Assembly: GCF_014844095.1 (NCBI RefSeq)
Contig: NZ_CP062163.1
Span: 2,170,001-2,234,000, forward strand
Source of the DNA: Brevibacillus sp. JNUCC-41
GTDB taxonomy: Bacteria; Bacillota; Bacilli; Bacillales; DSM-1321
Reading direction: 5' to 3'
DNA length: 64,000 bases
Position 1 is the first letter of the stretch. Every line of letters begins with the position of its first letter. Both the position numbers and the translations under genes were made by a program. Positions 35,767 through 44,200 of this stretch are shown in pieces. The notes under the pieces are model-generated. The model made no database searches, had not been told where the DNA came from, and saw nothing but the letters and a program-made list of their open reading frames with translations.

Positions 35767-36759
35767 ATGAATTTAGCACAATTCCCCAGGCAGCGATATA
35801 CACCAACAAATACACCAATTGAAAGATTAGATCATTTTTCTGAAGTTCTTGGGGGCCCATCCATTTATGTTAAACGAGATGATATGCTTGGTTTGACGGC
35901 GGGGGGAAATAAAACAAGAAAACTGGAATTCCTTGTTGCCGATGCATTGGATAAAGGTGCGGATACGTTGATTACATGTGGAGGCATTCAATCCAATCAT
36001 TGCCGTTTAACATTAGCGGCAGCAGTTAAAGAGAAAATGAAGTGCATTCTTGTGTTGGAAGAAGGTCTTGAAAATTCTGAACCAGATTTTAACGGTAACT
36101 ATTTTCTCTATCATTTATTGGGCGCTGAACAAATCAAAGTAGTGCCTAATGGAGCGGACTTAATGCAGGAAATGCAGAAAATAGCTAAAGAGGTAACAGA
36201 GAATGGACATAGCCCGTACATCATTCCGGTTGGTGGATCGAATGTCATTGGTGCAACGGGATATGTGGCTTGCGCACAGGAGATCTTGGCACAGTCCTTT
36301 GACCAAGGGATTGATTTGAAGGCAGTTGTTTGTGTAAGCGGCAGCGGAGGAATGCATGCTGGTTTGGCCGCAGGATTTCATGGGAGTCAAAGTGGAATAT
36401 CAGTAATTGGGATAAACGTAAGCAGAGGAAAAGCTGAACAAGAAGAGAAAGTTTATCAGCTAGTTAAAGAAACGTTAGCACACATCGGGATTCCACAGTC
36501 AATTCCTCGTGAGGAGATTACGTGTTTTGATGAGTATGTCGGACCGGGTTATGCTTTGCCTACACCTGAAATGGTGGAAGCAGTCAAGCTAATGGCAAGA
36601 ACGGAAGGGATTTTGCTGGATCCGGTATATACGGGTAAAGCGGCAGCGGGACTCATCGATTTAATACAAAAAGGCACCTTTAAGCCTGAGGATAACATTC
36701 TATTTGTTCACTCTGGTGGAGCTTCATCGTTATACGCCAATACTTCTCTTTTTTATTGA
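35767..36759 (+). CDS. dcyD: D-cysteine desulfhydrase (DcyD-like)
   Basis: This PLP enzyme splits D-cysteine into pyruvate, sulfide and ammonia. Its 330 residues align with E. coli DcyD throughout; the PLP lysine is K49 in AGGNKTRKLEF, and CGGIQSNHCR, PVGGSN and SGGMHAG form the cofactor pocket. ACC deaminase is the close alternative. An AGGAGG site precedes the ATG. It is the last gene of the sulfur cluster, 30 bp behind a dispersed repeat. Having both a C-S lyase and a D-cysteine enzyme suggests the cell uses both stereoisomers. Confidence 0.87.
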   Translation: MNLAQFPRQRYTPTNTPIERLDHFSEVLGGPSIYVKRDDMLGLTAGGNKTRKLEFLVADALDKGADTLITCGGIQSNHCRLTLAAAVKEKMKCILVLEEGLENSEPDFNGNYFLYHLLGAEQIKVVPNGADLMQEMQKIAKEVTENGHSPYIIPVGGSNVIGATGYVACAQEILAQSFDQGIDLKAVVCVSGSGGMHAGLAAGFHGSQSGISVIGINVSRGKAEQEEKVYQLVKETLAHIGIPQSIPREEITCFDEYVGPGYALPTPEMVEAVKLMARTEGILLDPVYTGKAAAGLIDLIQKGTFKPEDNILFVHSGGASSLYANTSLFY

Positions 36760-36888
36760 ATTATATGGCGATAGTGTGAAGCAAAAAACAATAGAGTGGA
36801 AGGCAAAGGAGCTTCTGGTTCTAAGTAGAGGTATATAGAATCAGCCCAATGAAGCCGTACCAACTAGTATAGGAATGAACTTATCTGA

Positions 36889-37008
36889 TTTGCTATAGAC
36901 TTTAACAATGCTTTCTCCTGGTGTGGGATAGAATATGATGAAAGTTATCCCGTTAATAGACCATTAAATAAGGTTTGTTATGTTGCATTAGGAAAACATT
37001 CACCATAA
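36889..37008 (+). pseudogene. C-terminal fragment of an unknown protein
   Basis: A frame without a start reads AIDFNNAFSWCGIEYDESYP followed by VNRPLNKVCYVALGKHSP and a stop. It is protein-like, but I do not recognise it. The flanks 36760-36888 hold nothing clear. Confidence 0.3.
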
Positions 37009-37041
37009 TGTACTGTCCTTTCCTTCCACATATTCAGTTTT

Positions 37042-37070
37042 TTAGTCGCTGGTTCGATCCCAGCGCCTTC
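37042..37070 (+). other. tRNA-3'-end-like sequence
   Basis: CGCTGG-TTCGATC-CCAGCG is a perfect T-arm (stem and 7-base loop), followed by GCCTTCCA, as in the end of a tRNA. No D-arm, anticodon arm or matching 5' acceptor strand is visible upstream, so it is not a complete gene. It could be an att remnant or chance. Confidence 0.3.
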
Positions 37071-37076
37071 CAAAGG

Positions 37077-37128
37077 AAAATCTCCATTTGGCTATGCTGC
37101 TTACAGCTTAACCAAATGGAGATTTTTA
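37077..37128. terminator. Bidirectional terminator
   Basis: AAAATCTCCATTTGG and CCAAATGGAGATTTTT form a 15-bp stem with T runs in both directions. It ends the minus-strand small gene at 37131. Confidence 0.75.
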
Positions 37129-37130
37129 AA

Positions 37131-37313
37131 TCAATGGATGGAAACGAATTTACTCCTCAATTCCTCTTCCGTTACTTCGATCTTTCCTTTCAAATCTTCA
37201 GCCAGTAATACATAACTTTTCACGCCAATGAATTCTGAATGTGATATTAAAAAGAAATTTGTTCCTTTTTTATATGCAGAAGGAACATCTTCAATCAACT
37301 TAAACATTTTCAT
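37131..37313 (-). CDS. Small hypothetical protein
   Basis: The 60-residue protein (starting MKMFKLIEDVPSAYKKGTNF) has no signal or membrane segment. A GGTGG ribosome binding site lies 8 bp before the ATG, and the shared terminator follows the stop by 3 bp. Its compact gene layout supports a real gene. Family unknown. Confidence 0.6.
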   Translation of the reverse strand: MKMFKLIEDVPSAYKKGTNFFLISHSEFIGVKSYVLLAEDLKGKIEVTEEELRSKFVSIH

Positions 37314-37692
37314 CCTTTTTCCACCTTGGATATCATAAATTCGAAACGCGAGTATTCAAACTGCTTTTGTAGTAGACGTAATAGTATTGAACAAGTTGAT
37401 GAGGAATTGGTCACTACTAGGATATAATTTCTTCTTTTCACTTTTTATATCATTGATATTTATGAGCGGTCAACTATTATTACCGGTCGATACAAGAAGG
37501 GGCTAGCATTGTCAATTGTTTGCGAATTAAGAGTATTCCTAACTTTCTGTGGAACTGCCTATCGTTGAATGTTAAAATTCAATTGGAAAACAGTGTTTCG
37601 TGATACATAAGAAAGAGAAAAGAGAGGGCAATCAATTTGTTATTTCTTTATTGAAAAACTCTCAAAAAGTGATTTTGGAAGGTGTGGAAATA
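37314..37692 (+). other. Leader of the nucleoside hydrolase gene
   Basis: Contains divergent promoters. No gene, strong hairpin or riboswitch is recognisable. Confidence 0.35.
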
Positions 37693-38607
37693 TTGAAACC
37701 AATCATATTTGATGTTGATACTGGGATTGATGATGCCATGGCAATGGCATATGCTTTAAATTCTCCGGAATTGGAAGTGCTCGGATTCACCACTTGCTTT
37801 GGTAACGTGCCCGTTGTTGAATCGACCCGCAATACACTTGCCGTTTTGGAAAAATTAAATAGGCGCATTCCGGTTTTTGAAGGTGCTGACCAAACTTTGG
37901 TGCGCGGAAGGAAGAAGAAATATCCGAAGCATGTTCATGGGGAAGACGGGTTAGGAAATACTCTTCAGTTTGAACCAACAATCAAAGCATCACAAGGAAA
38001 TGCAGTAGATTTCATTATCGATCAAGTGAAAAGCCGACCGCATGAAATTACGATTATTGCAGTTGGACCACTGACTAACATTGCATTGGCGATTAAAAAA
38101 GCCCCAACGATCATGTCATTAGTAAAAGAGGTCGTTATTATGGGCGGTGCCGTAAACGTACCAGGAAATGTAACGCCTTATGCTGAAGCGAACATAATAT
38201 CAGATCCTGAAGCAGCTGATCAGGTATTTGCTTCAGGACTGCCGATCACCCTAGTGGGCCTTGATGTGACACTCCAAACATACCTGTTGAAATCGAAGCT
38301 TGATGATTGGCGGGCCACTGGTAAGGAAAGCGCCAAATTTTTAGCAGAAATGACCGATTATTATATGAAAGCATATGAAAATTCCCATCCAGGCTTGGGC
38401 GGTTGCGCCCTTCACGATCCGCTTGCTGTCGGGGTTGCGGTTGATTCAAGTTTTGTGAATACAGAACGGATGAACGTCAAGGTGGTGACCGAGGGTGAAG
38501 AAACAGGCAGGACAATTGGTCAAAAGGATGGCGAATCTGGAATCCGCGTCTGTACTACTGTGGAAAGTGGTCGGTTTTTGAAACATTTTTTGGAACGGGT
38601 TATATGA
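37693..38607 (+). CDS. Inosine-uridine preferring nucleoside hydrolase
   Basis: The product splits ribonucleosides into base and ribose. Its 304 residues begin MKPIIFDVDTGIDDAMAM, the calcium-binding DxDxGxDD motif of the family; GGCALHDPLAVGVAV carries the C-terminal metal aspartate. The TTG at 37693 follows AAGGTG with proper spacing and gives the standard start; the frame is open to 37600 and a GTG at 37684 is possible. It stands alone and ends at a hairpin (38639-38684). It may supply bases that the pbuG-type permease and guaA handle elsewhere in the window. Confidence 0.85.
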   Translation: MKPIIFDVDTGIDDAMAMAYALNSPELEVLGFTTCFGNVPVVESTRNTLAVLEKLNRRIPVFEGADQTLVRGRKKKYPKHVHGEDGLGNTLQFEPTIKASQGNAVDFIIDQVKSRPHEITIIAVGPLTNIALAIKKAPTIMSLVKEVVIMGGAVNVPGNVTPYAEANIISDPEAADQVFASGLPITLVGLDVTLQTYLLKSKLDDWRATGKESAKFLAEMTDYYMKAYENSHPGLGGCALHDPLAVGVAVDSSFVNTERMNVKVVTEGEETGRTIGQKDGESGIRVCTTVESGRFLKHFLERVI

Positions 38608-38638
38608 CTAAGCAACGTAATTGAATCATGTATTATAA

Positions 38639-38684
38639 AGGCCATCACTTTTCCAAAACCTTTGGGAAGAGATGGCCTGTTTCT
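38639..38684 (+). terminator. Hairpin terminator after the nucleoside hydrolase
   Basis: AGGCCATC and GATGGCCT plus an inner CTTTTCC/GGAAGA pair form a stem followed by GTTTCTG. T run is weak. Confidence 0.55.
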
Positions 38685-39187
38685 GTTGGATAGACCGATT
38701 CCCGCTATATGACGTATTCCTCGCCGAAATAAAAGACCGAAAAAAGCGGAATCAGTTCAAAGTATCTTTGTAAAGCAGGTCCCCCGTTCAATCGGATGTC
38801 CATTTCTGAATGATTTGGGATCGGTCATTTCTAAAGGCGAACAGTATGGAAACGTTTGTTTTCAGGTTTTAATCAAACGTTTGATTAATTGGCTAAAAGA
38901 AGTCTAAAGTCTCTATTATTATGGTGTAAACCATATTATTGGATGATGGTTCTGAAATATTAGGTATAAGGAACTTTTTTTACCATAAAAAAGTAAAAAG
39001 TTAAAAAAAAACTAAAAAATGGGTTTGAAGGTTTGGGAAAACAGGTACATAGACTTTCATAATGCCATATTTAGGTTTTTTTTCATAATCATAATTTACC
39101 ATTTTTCGACTTTGCGCTTATTTATATGGCAGAAATTGTATGGTTCTATTAAAATGTACTATATAAGATAAAAGGAGGGTTTTTTCT
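38685..39187 (+). other. Long upstream region of the type VII operon
   Basis: About 500 bp, AT-rich toward the right with A- and T-runs at 38988-39075 that may be curved. It includes the palindrome at 38869-38888. No gene is present. Confidence 0.4.
38869..38888. promoter_or_regulatory. 20-bp perfect palindrome, probable repressor site
   Basis: TTAATCAAACGTTTGATTAA reads the same on both strands. The related AAACGTTTG occurs 20 bp upstream (38850-38858). This looks like a TetR- or LacI-family operator 300 bp before esxA. No such regulator gene lies beside it in the window. Confidence 0.6.
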
Positions 39188-39478
39188 ATGTCACAAATTC
39201 GTGTAACACCTTCGGAACTGAAAGATGTAGCTAGACAATACGATAATGAAAGCCAACAAGTAACGGATATGATTGGTCGTTTAGATAGAATGAGAGATCA
39301 TTTAACTGGTATTTGGGAAGGTTCTTCCAGTGAGGCTTTCGTAGGCCAGTACGAAGAATTAAAGCCTTCATTCATGGATATGGCACGTTTGTTGAATGAA
39401 GTTTCTCAACAATTGAATAAATCAGCTCAAATCCTTGAAGACACAGATAATCAGATTGCTAGTCAAATTCGCGGATAA
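39188..39478 (+). CDS. yukE: WXG100 secretion substrate EsxA/YukE
   Basis: The 96-residue helical hairpin protein is exported by the type VII system. It has the turn motif W-E-G in GIWEGSSSEAFVGQY (the WXG position) and helices on both sides. AAAGGAGGG precedes the ATG. As first gene of the operon it is followed by a partial terminator (39515-39553), which would give more EsxA than machinery. Confidence 0.92.
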   Translation: MSQIRVTPSELKDVARQYDNESQQVTDMIGRLDRMRDHLTGIWEGSSSEAFVGQYEELKPSFMDMARLLNEVSQQLNKSAQILEDTDNQIASQIRG

Positions 39479-39514
39479 TCATTAGGTCAATGAGATAAAG
39501 AATTTTCTAGGAAA

Positions 39515-39553
39515 AAGCGCCGCGACTCTTTATGAAGATCGTGGTGTTTTTTT
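39515..39553 (+). terminator. Attenuator between yukE and yukD
   Basis: AAGCGCCGCGA pairs imperfectly with TCGTGGTG-TT, with seven T residues after it. It lies inside the operon and probably reduces, but does not stop, downstream transcription. Confidence 0.6.
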
Positions 39554-39565
39554 GCTTTAAAAGAG

Positions 39566-39814
39566 GTGGTTTCCATATATATTCAACTGACGATCGATTT
39601 AAACAGGTATACAGGGGAAGTGTTTGATTTGCAAGTGTCGAATTACCGCTCCATCAAGAAGGTTGTGGAAATAATATGGCAGGTAAAGGATATTGCCAGT
39701 GCACCTAAAGAAGGCTATTGGGTGCGGGTCCAGAATAAAGAGTTCGTATGTTCAGGTTATGAAACCCTGCTTGATAGCGGAATTACGACGGGGGACCGCC
39801 TTGAGATCCTTTAA
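39566..39814 (+). CDS. yukD: YukD, ubiquitin-like type VII accessory protein
   Basis: The protein of about 80 residues has a ubiquitin-like fold and matches B. subtilis YukD through the end (GYWVRVQNKEFVCSGYETLL, then GDRLEIL). The start is unclear. The GTG at 39566 is part of the AAAGAGGTGG ribosome binding site itself. The family's first methionine aligns with an ATA codon at 39575, five bases behind that site. Either a non-standard start or a tight GTG is used. YukD belongs to the machine's cytosolic side in B. subtilis. Confidence 0.8.
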   Translation: MVSIYIQLTIDLNRYTGEVFDLQVSNYRSIKKVVEIIWQVKDIASAPKEGYWVRVQNKEFVCSGYETLLDSGITTGDRLEIL

Positions 39815-39885
39815 TGGGTTAAGTGTGGACTCTTTATAGGAAAAAAGTCTAAAGCCCTTTAGCAGGGGTAAAGGAGTTACATAAA

Positions 39886-41217
39886 ATGGATGAGAAAAAA
39901 TCCTCATATCTGGAGAAAAAAACAGAAGCTGCAATGATGAGGGATGATAAGGGGCATTCGTTCGTTTTCCAACGGGCAAAACTATCGATGCAAGACCCAC
40001 TGGAATTACAGCTTATTCATGAAGCGGATGATGCTCTCCGGAAACATATAGAAGTGACAGAGGACGAGGTGCAGATCAGAGTAAATCCACCAGCCTCTTT
40101 TTTTGTTTTTTCAAAAGCTAAAGATAAAAATCCATTGAGTAGATGGTTAGCGTCTTATCAAATCTTGAAGAAAACCAAGAATCATGAATTGAGTCGCCTG
40201 CAACTAGTCGTCTGTCCAGAAAATATCGTTTTTGATTCAAGCTTGGCCCCATATTTCCTGCATTATGGTGTAAAAGACAGTTTGCCTCCTTATGAGAATG
40301 ATCAAGATGAGCTATTTAAAGAAACGAAGGCAACGATTTCAGCGCTTGTGGATGGACAGTATACATTCGAAGAGTACCTGCTTTACCATAAAACACTGAA
40401 ACTATCGAATGAATCACAAAGTATATTGGCATCGGGAACATGGGATGAGCTTTCCACGGTCATTCAAAATCGGATAGATGCTTTAGAGAAGGAAGAAAAA
40501 GCATTTGTGCATATCCCTGAAAAGAAATGGAAAACGGGCCGTTATACACTTTGGGGTACGGTGATCGTTCTAGTGCCACTGCTGTTGTTCACGATTTACA
40601 CACTATTTTTCTCCCACCCTAAGCAGGAAGCATATGTAGCAAGCGGTGAAAGCTTCTTAAAACAAAAATACAGTGAAGTCATTGACCGTTTGGAAAACTA
40701 CGATCCGAAAAAAATGCCGTATGTCGTTCAGTATGAACTGGCGAAGTCCTACGTCACTTATGAGCCGTTAGATGATGTCAGGAAGAAGAATGTAGAAAAT
40801 GCAATCACATTGCAAACCGATAGTCAGTACCTCCTATATTGGATTTATATAGGCAGGGGCATGAACGAGGACGCGATCGATTTGGCGAGAATCATGGAGG
40901 ATCGCGAATTGATTATGTATGGGATGGTAAACCAGAAAGAACAAATTAAGTTGGACGATAACCTTTCTGGGGAAGAAAAGGAAACGCAAATTAAAGAGGT
41001 CGATACTGAGTTGTCCCAATATGAAAAGGAAATAAAGGAATTGCAAAAGCAAATGGAGGAACAGCAAGATCAGAACCAGCCTTCAACAGAATCTAATATA
41101 GAGGATAAAGGCGCAGCGGAGGAAAAACCTGCTGTAAAAGAAGAAGGGGAAAAGGAATCTGCTTCCAAGGATTCCTCCAATAAATCATCTGAAGAAAAAG
41201 AGAAAAGCAAAGAGTGA
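39886..41217 (+). CDS. yukC: EssB/YukC membrane pseudokinase of the type VII system
   Basis: The 443-residue protein has a cytosolic pseudokinase domain (1-215), one membrane segment (about 221-242, TLWGTVIVLVPLLLFTIYTL) and an extracellular helical part. It ends in a charged low-complexity tail rich in E, K and S. The ATG follows AAAGGAG. EssB forms the core of the secretion channel with EssC. The tail is longer and more acidic-basic than I expect for B. subtilis YukC. Confidence 0.9.
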   Translation: MDEKKSSYLEKKTEAAMMRDDKGHSFVFQRAKLSMQDPLELQLIHEADDALRKHIEVTEDEVQIRVNPPASFFVFSKAKDKNPLSRWLASYQILKKTKNHELSRLQLVVCPENIVFDSSLAPYFLHYGVKDSLPPYENDQDELFKETKATISALVDGQYTFEEYLLYHKTLKLSNESQSILASGTWDELSTVIQNRIDALEKEEKAFVHIPEKKWKTGRYTLWGTVIVLVPLLLFTIYTLFFSHPKQEAYVASGESFLKQKYSEVIDRLENYDPKKMPYVVQYELAKSYVTYEPLDDVRKKNVENAITLQTDSQYLLYWIYIGRGMNEDAIDLARIMEDRELIMYGMVNQKEQIKLDDNLSGEEKETQIKEVDTELSQYEKEIKELQKQMEEQQDQNQPSTESNIEDKGAAEEKPAVKEEGEKESASKDSSNKSSEEKEKSKE

Positions 41218-41247
41218 GCAATGGGCCTTTTGCGGAGGTGAGATTTA

Positions 41248-44200
41248 ATGAGTTTATTATGGATTTATTCTAAGGAGACCTACCAATCCTTTACGATCAA
41301 GGACGATCATAACGGTCCAATTACGATTGGCCCATCAAAACAGGATACGATCACGGTTTATTCCATTCCCTTTGAATATGGTTCCATCAAGCTAAAAAAA
41401 CATGAAGGAATTGATGGATATGGGGTGTTTAGAGAGGGCAAGAAGCTTGGCGATGTAAAGCCATTCCAAAGCTTCACCTTTCATGAAGGAGAAGAAACGG
41501 TCGGGATTTTTTATACAGCAGGGGAATTGGAAGAAAGCCTCTATTATATAGGCAATTTGAAGGAAATCACTTTATCGGCCAAGGTGGGAGCGACTATCCG
41601 TAAAGAAGGACCAGTTTCAGGCAATGGATTTTCCTTTTTGCTTCATAAAGGGCAGTGGCTTCTCATGCCAAAGGGAAATAGCACGATATTCCTGAATGGT
41701 GAAAGGGTGACGAAGACTGTTCCCATTCAAAATGGTGATCTGATTTGCTGGCCGAATATGGTGTTGAGGTTGGTTGAAGGCGACTTATTGATGATTCACT
41801 GTGCCGAGAGCTATGAAACATCTTTATCTAAAATGAAGAAGCCAATTTCTGAAATGAAAAAAAACTATCCACAATATCGCAGGACACCAAGGATGATCTA
41901 CGAATTGCCGGATGAGAAAGTGACAATATCTTTTCCGAGCCAGGAATCGGAAGATAATAATAGAGGGTTATGGCTAATCCTTATGCCACCTTTAATGATG
42001 CTAATCGTCATGGGGGTCATCACGATCATTCAGCCTCGGGGCATTTTCATCATCATATCGATTGTGATGTTCACAACGACTTTAGTTACCTCGACGGTAC
42101 AATACTTTAAAGACAAAAAGAAGCAAAAATCCAGAGAAGAAAAACGTCAACGTGTATATACAAGGTATCTAGAACAGAAGAGGGAAGAATTGCAAGAGCT
42201 GTCTGAGACACAAAAGAAGGTGCTGTTCTATCATTACCCTTCCTTTGAAAGGATGAAGCTTCTCACTGAAAGTATCAGCGACCGTATATGGGAGCGAACT
42301 TTGGAAAGTGAAGATGCCCTGCACTTTAAGATCGGAACGGCGACCATACCCTCAAGTTATGAGGTATCCGTAAATAGTAGCGATATGTCCAATCGGGATA
42401 TAGATGATTTACTTGAGCAGTCACAAGAACTGGTGGATGTATACAAAAACCTGGATGATCTTCCGTTATCCATCGATTTATCAAGCGGATCGATGGGCCT
42501 GGTCGGAAAGGAATCGATTGTTAAACGGGAGCTGCAACAATTGATTGGGCAACTGGCCTTTTTTCATAGTTATCATGATGTTCGATTTGTGGCCATTTTT
42601 CCGGAAAAGGATTACCAAGAATGGGAATGGATGAAATGGCTCCCTCATTTTCAATTGCCGCATGCCTATGCAAAAGGCTTTATATATAATGAGCAATCAC
42701 GTGACCAGATACTGACCTCGATTTATCAGCTATTGAGGGAAAGGGATTTGGATGAGAACAAAGGGAAAGTGAGATTTACTCCCCATTTTGTCTTTATTGT
42801 CACGGATCGTAATTTAATTGCGGAGCATGTCATATTGGAATATTTAGAAGGCAAAACAGACGATTTAGGTATCTCGACGATTTTTGCAGCGGATGCAAAA
42901 GAAAGTTTGACTGAAAATGTCCATACGCTTGTGAAGTATATAAATGATCTTGAAGGTGAAATTCTCATCCAGCAAACGAAGGCCGTTCATACTCCTTTTA
43001 AACTTGATGCCCATTCAAAAGAAGGGAATGAGCGATATGCACGTACGCTGCGTTCACTAGATCATCAAAAAGGCATGAACAATTCCATACCGGAAACGGT
43101 ATCATTTCTGGAATTATTGAAAGTTCGTGAAGTGGAAGATCTGCCTATTAGCCAAAACTGGCGGACCAATCAGTCTTCCAAATCCTTGGCAGTTCCCATT
43201 GGATTGAAAGGGAAAACGGATAGGGTTGAATTGAACTTGCATGAAAAGGCCCATGGCCCGCATGGATTGGTTGCTGGGACGACAGGGTCGGGGAAAAGTG
43301 AATTACTGCAAACCTACATCCTATCATTAGCCGTTCATTATCATCCGCATGAAGTTGCTTTTTTGCTCATTGATTATAAAGGTGGCGGAATGGCACAGCC
43401 ATTCAGGCAGATTCCGCATCTGCTCGGAGTCATTACGAATATTGAGGGAAGCAAGAACTTCAGTGCAAGGGCATTAGCCTCCATCAATAGTGAATTGAAG
43501 AAACGCCAGCGCTTGTTCGATCGATATGAAGTCAATCATATCAACGATTACACGGACTTATACAAAGAAGGCAAAGCGGATGAACCGTTACCGCATTTAT
43601 TTTTGATATCAGATGAGTTTGCGGAACTTAAAAACGAAGAACCGGATTTCATCCGTGAATTGGTGAGTACGGCGCGTATTGGACGGAGCTTGGGAGTTCA
43701 TTTAATTCTTGCTACACAAAAGCCGGGCGGTGTAATTGATAACCAGATTTGGAGCAATGCCCGTTTTAAAATTTCCTTGAAAGTGCAGGATGCCAATGAT
43801 AGTAAGGAAATTCTTAAAAATAGTGATGCGGCAAATATTACTGTCACCGGACGGGGATATTTACAGGTAGGAAATAACGAGGTTTATGAATTGTTCCAGT
43901 CTGCGTGGAGCGGTGCACCATATTTAGAGGATACGGTTGGATCTGAGGATGAAGTGGCACTTGTCACGGACCTCGGCCTTGTTCAAATCTCAAATGTATC
44001 GGAACAGATCACTGATAAGAAGAGAGAAAAGATTAGTGAAATTGAAGCCGTGGCAGATCGAATTGTGGCGACACAGGAAGTAATGGATATTAAGAAGCTG
44101 GCAAGCCCATGGCTGCCGCCTCTTTCAAATCGTTTATCGAGAAATGCTGAAAGAAGCTTGACGAGCAATCAATTCCACTTGGGAATGAAGGATGAGCCCG

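Noticed and set aside
37042-37070. Possible tRNA gene
   Set aside because: Only the T-arm and 3' acceptor strand are present; no D-arm, anticodon arm or 5' strand fits upstream.
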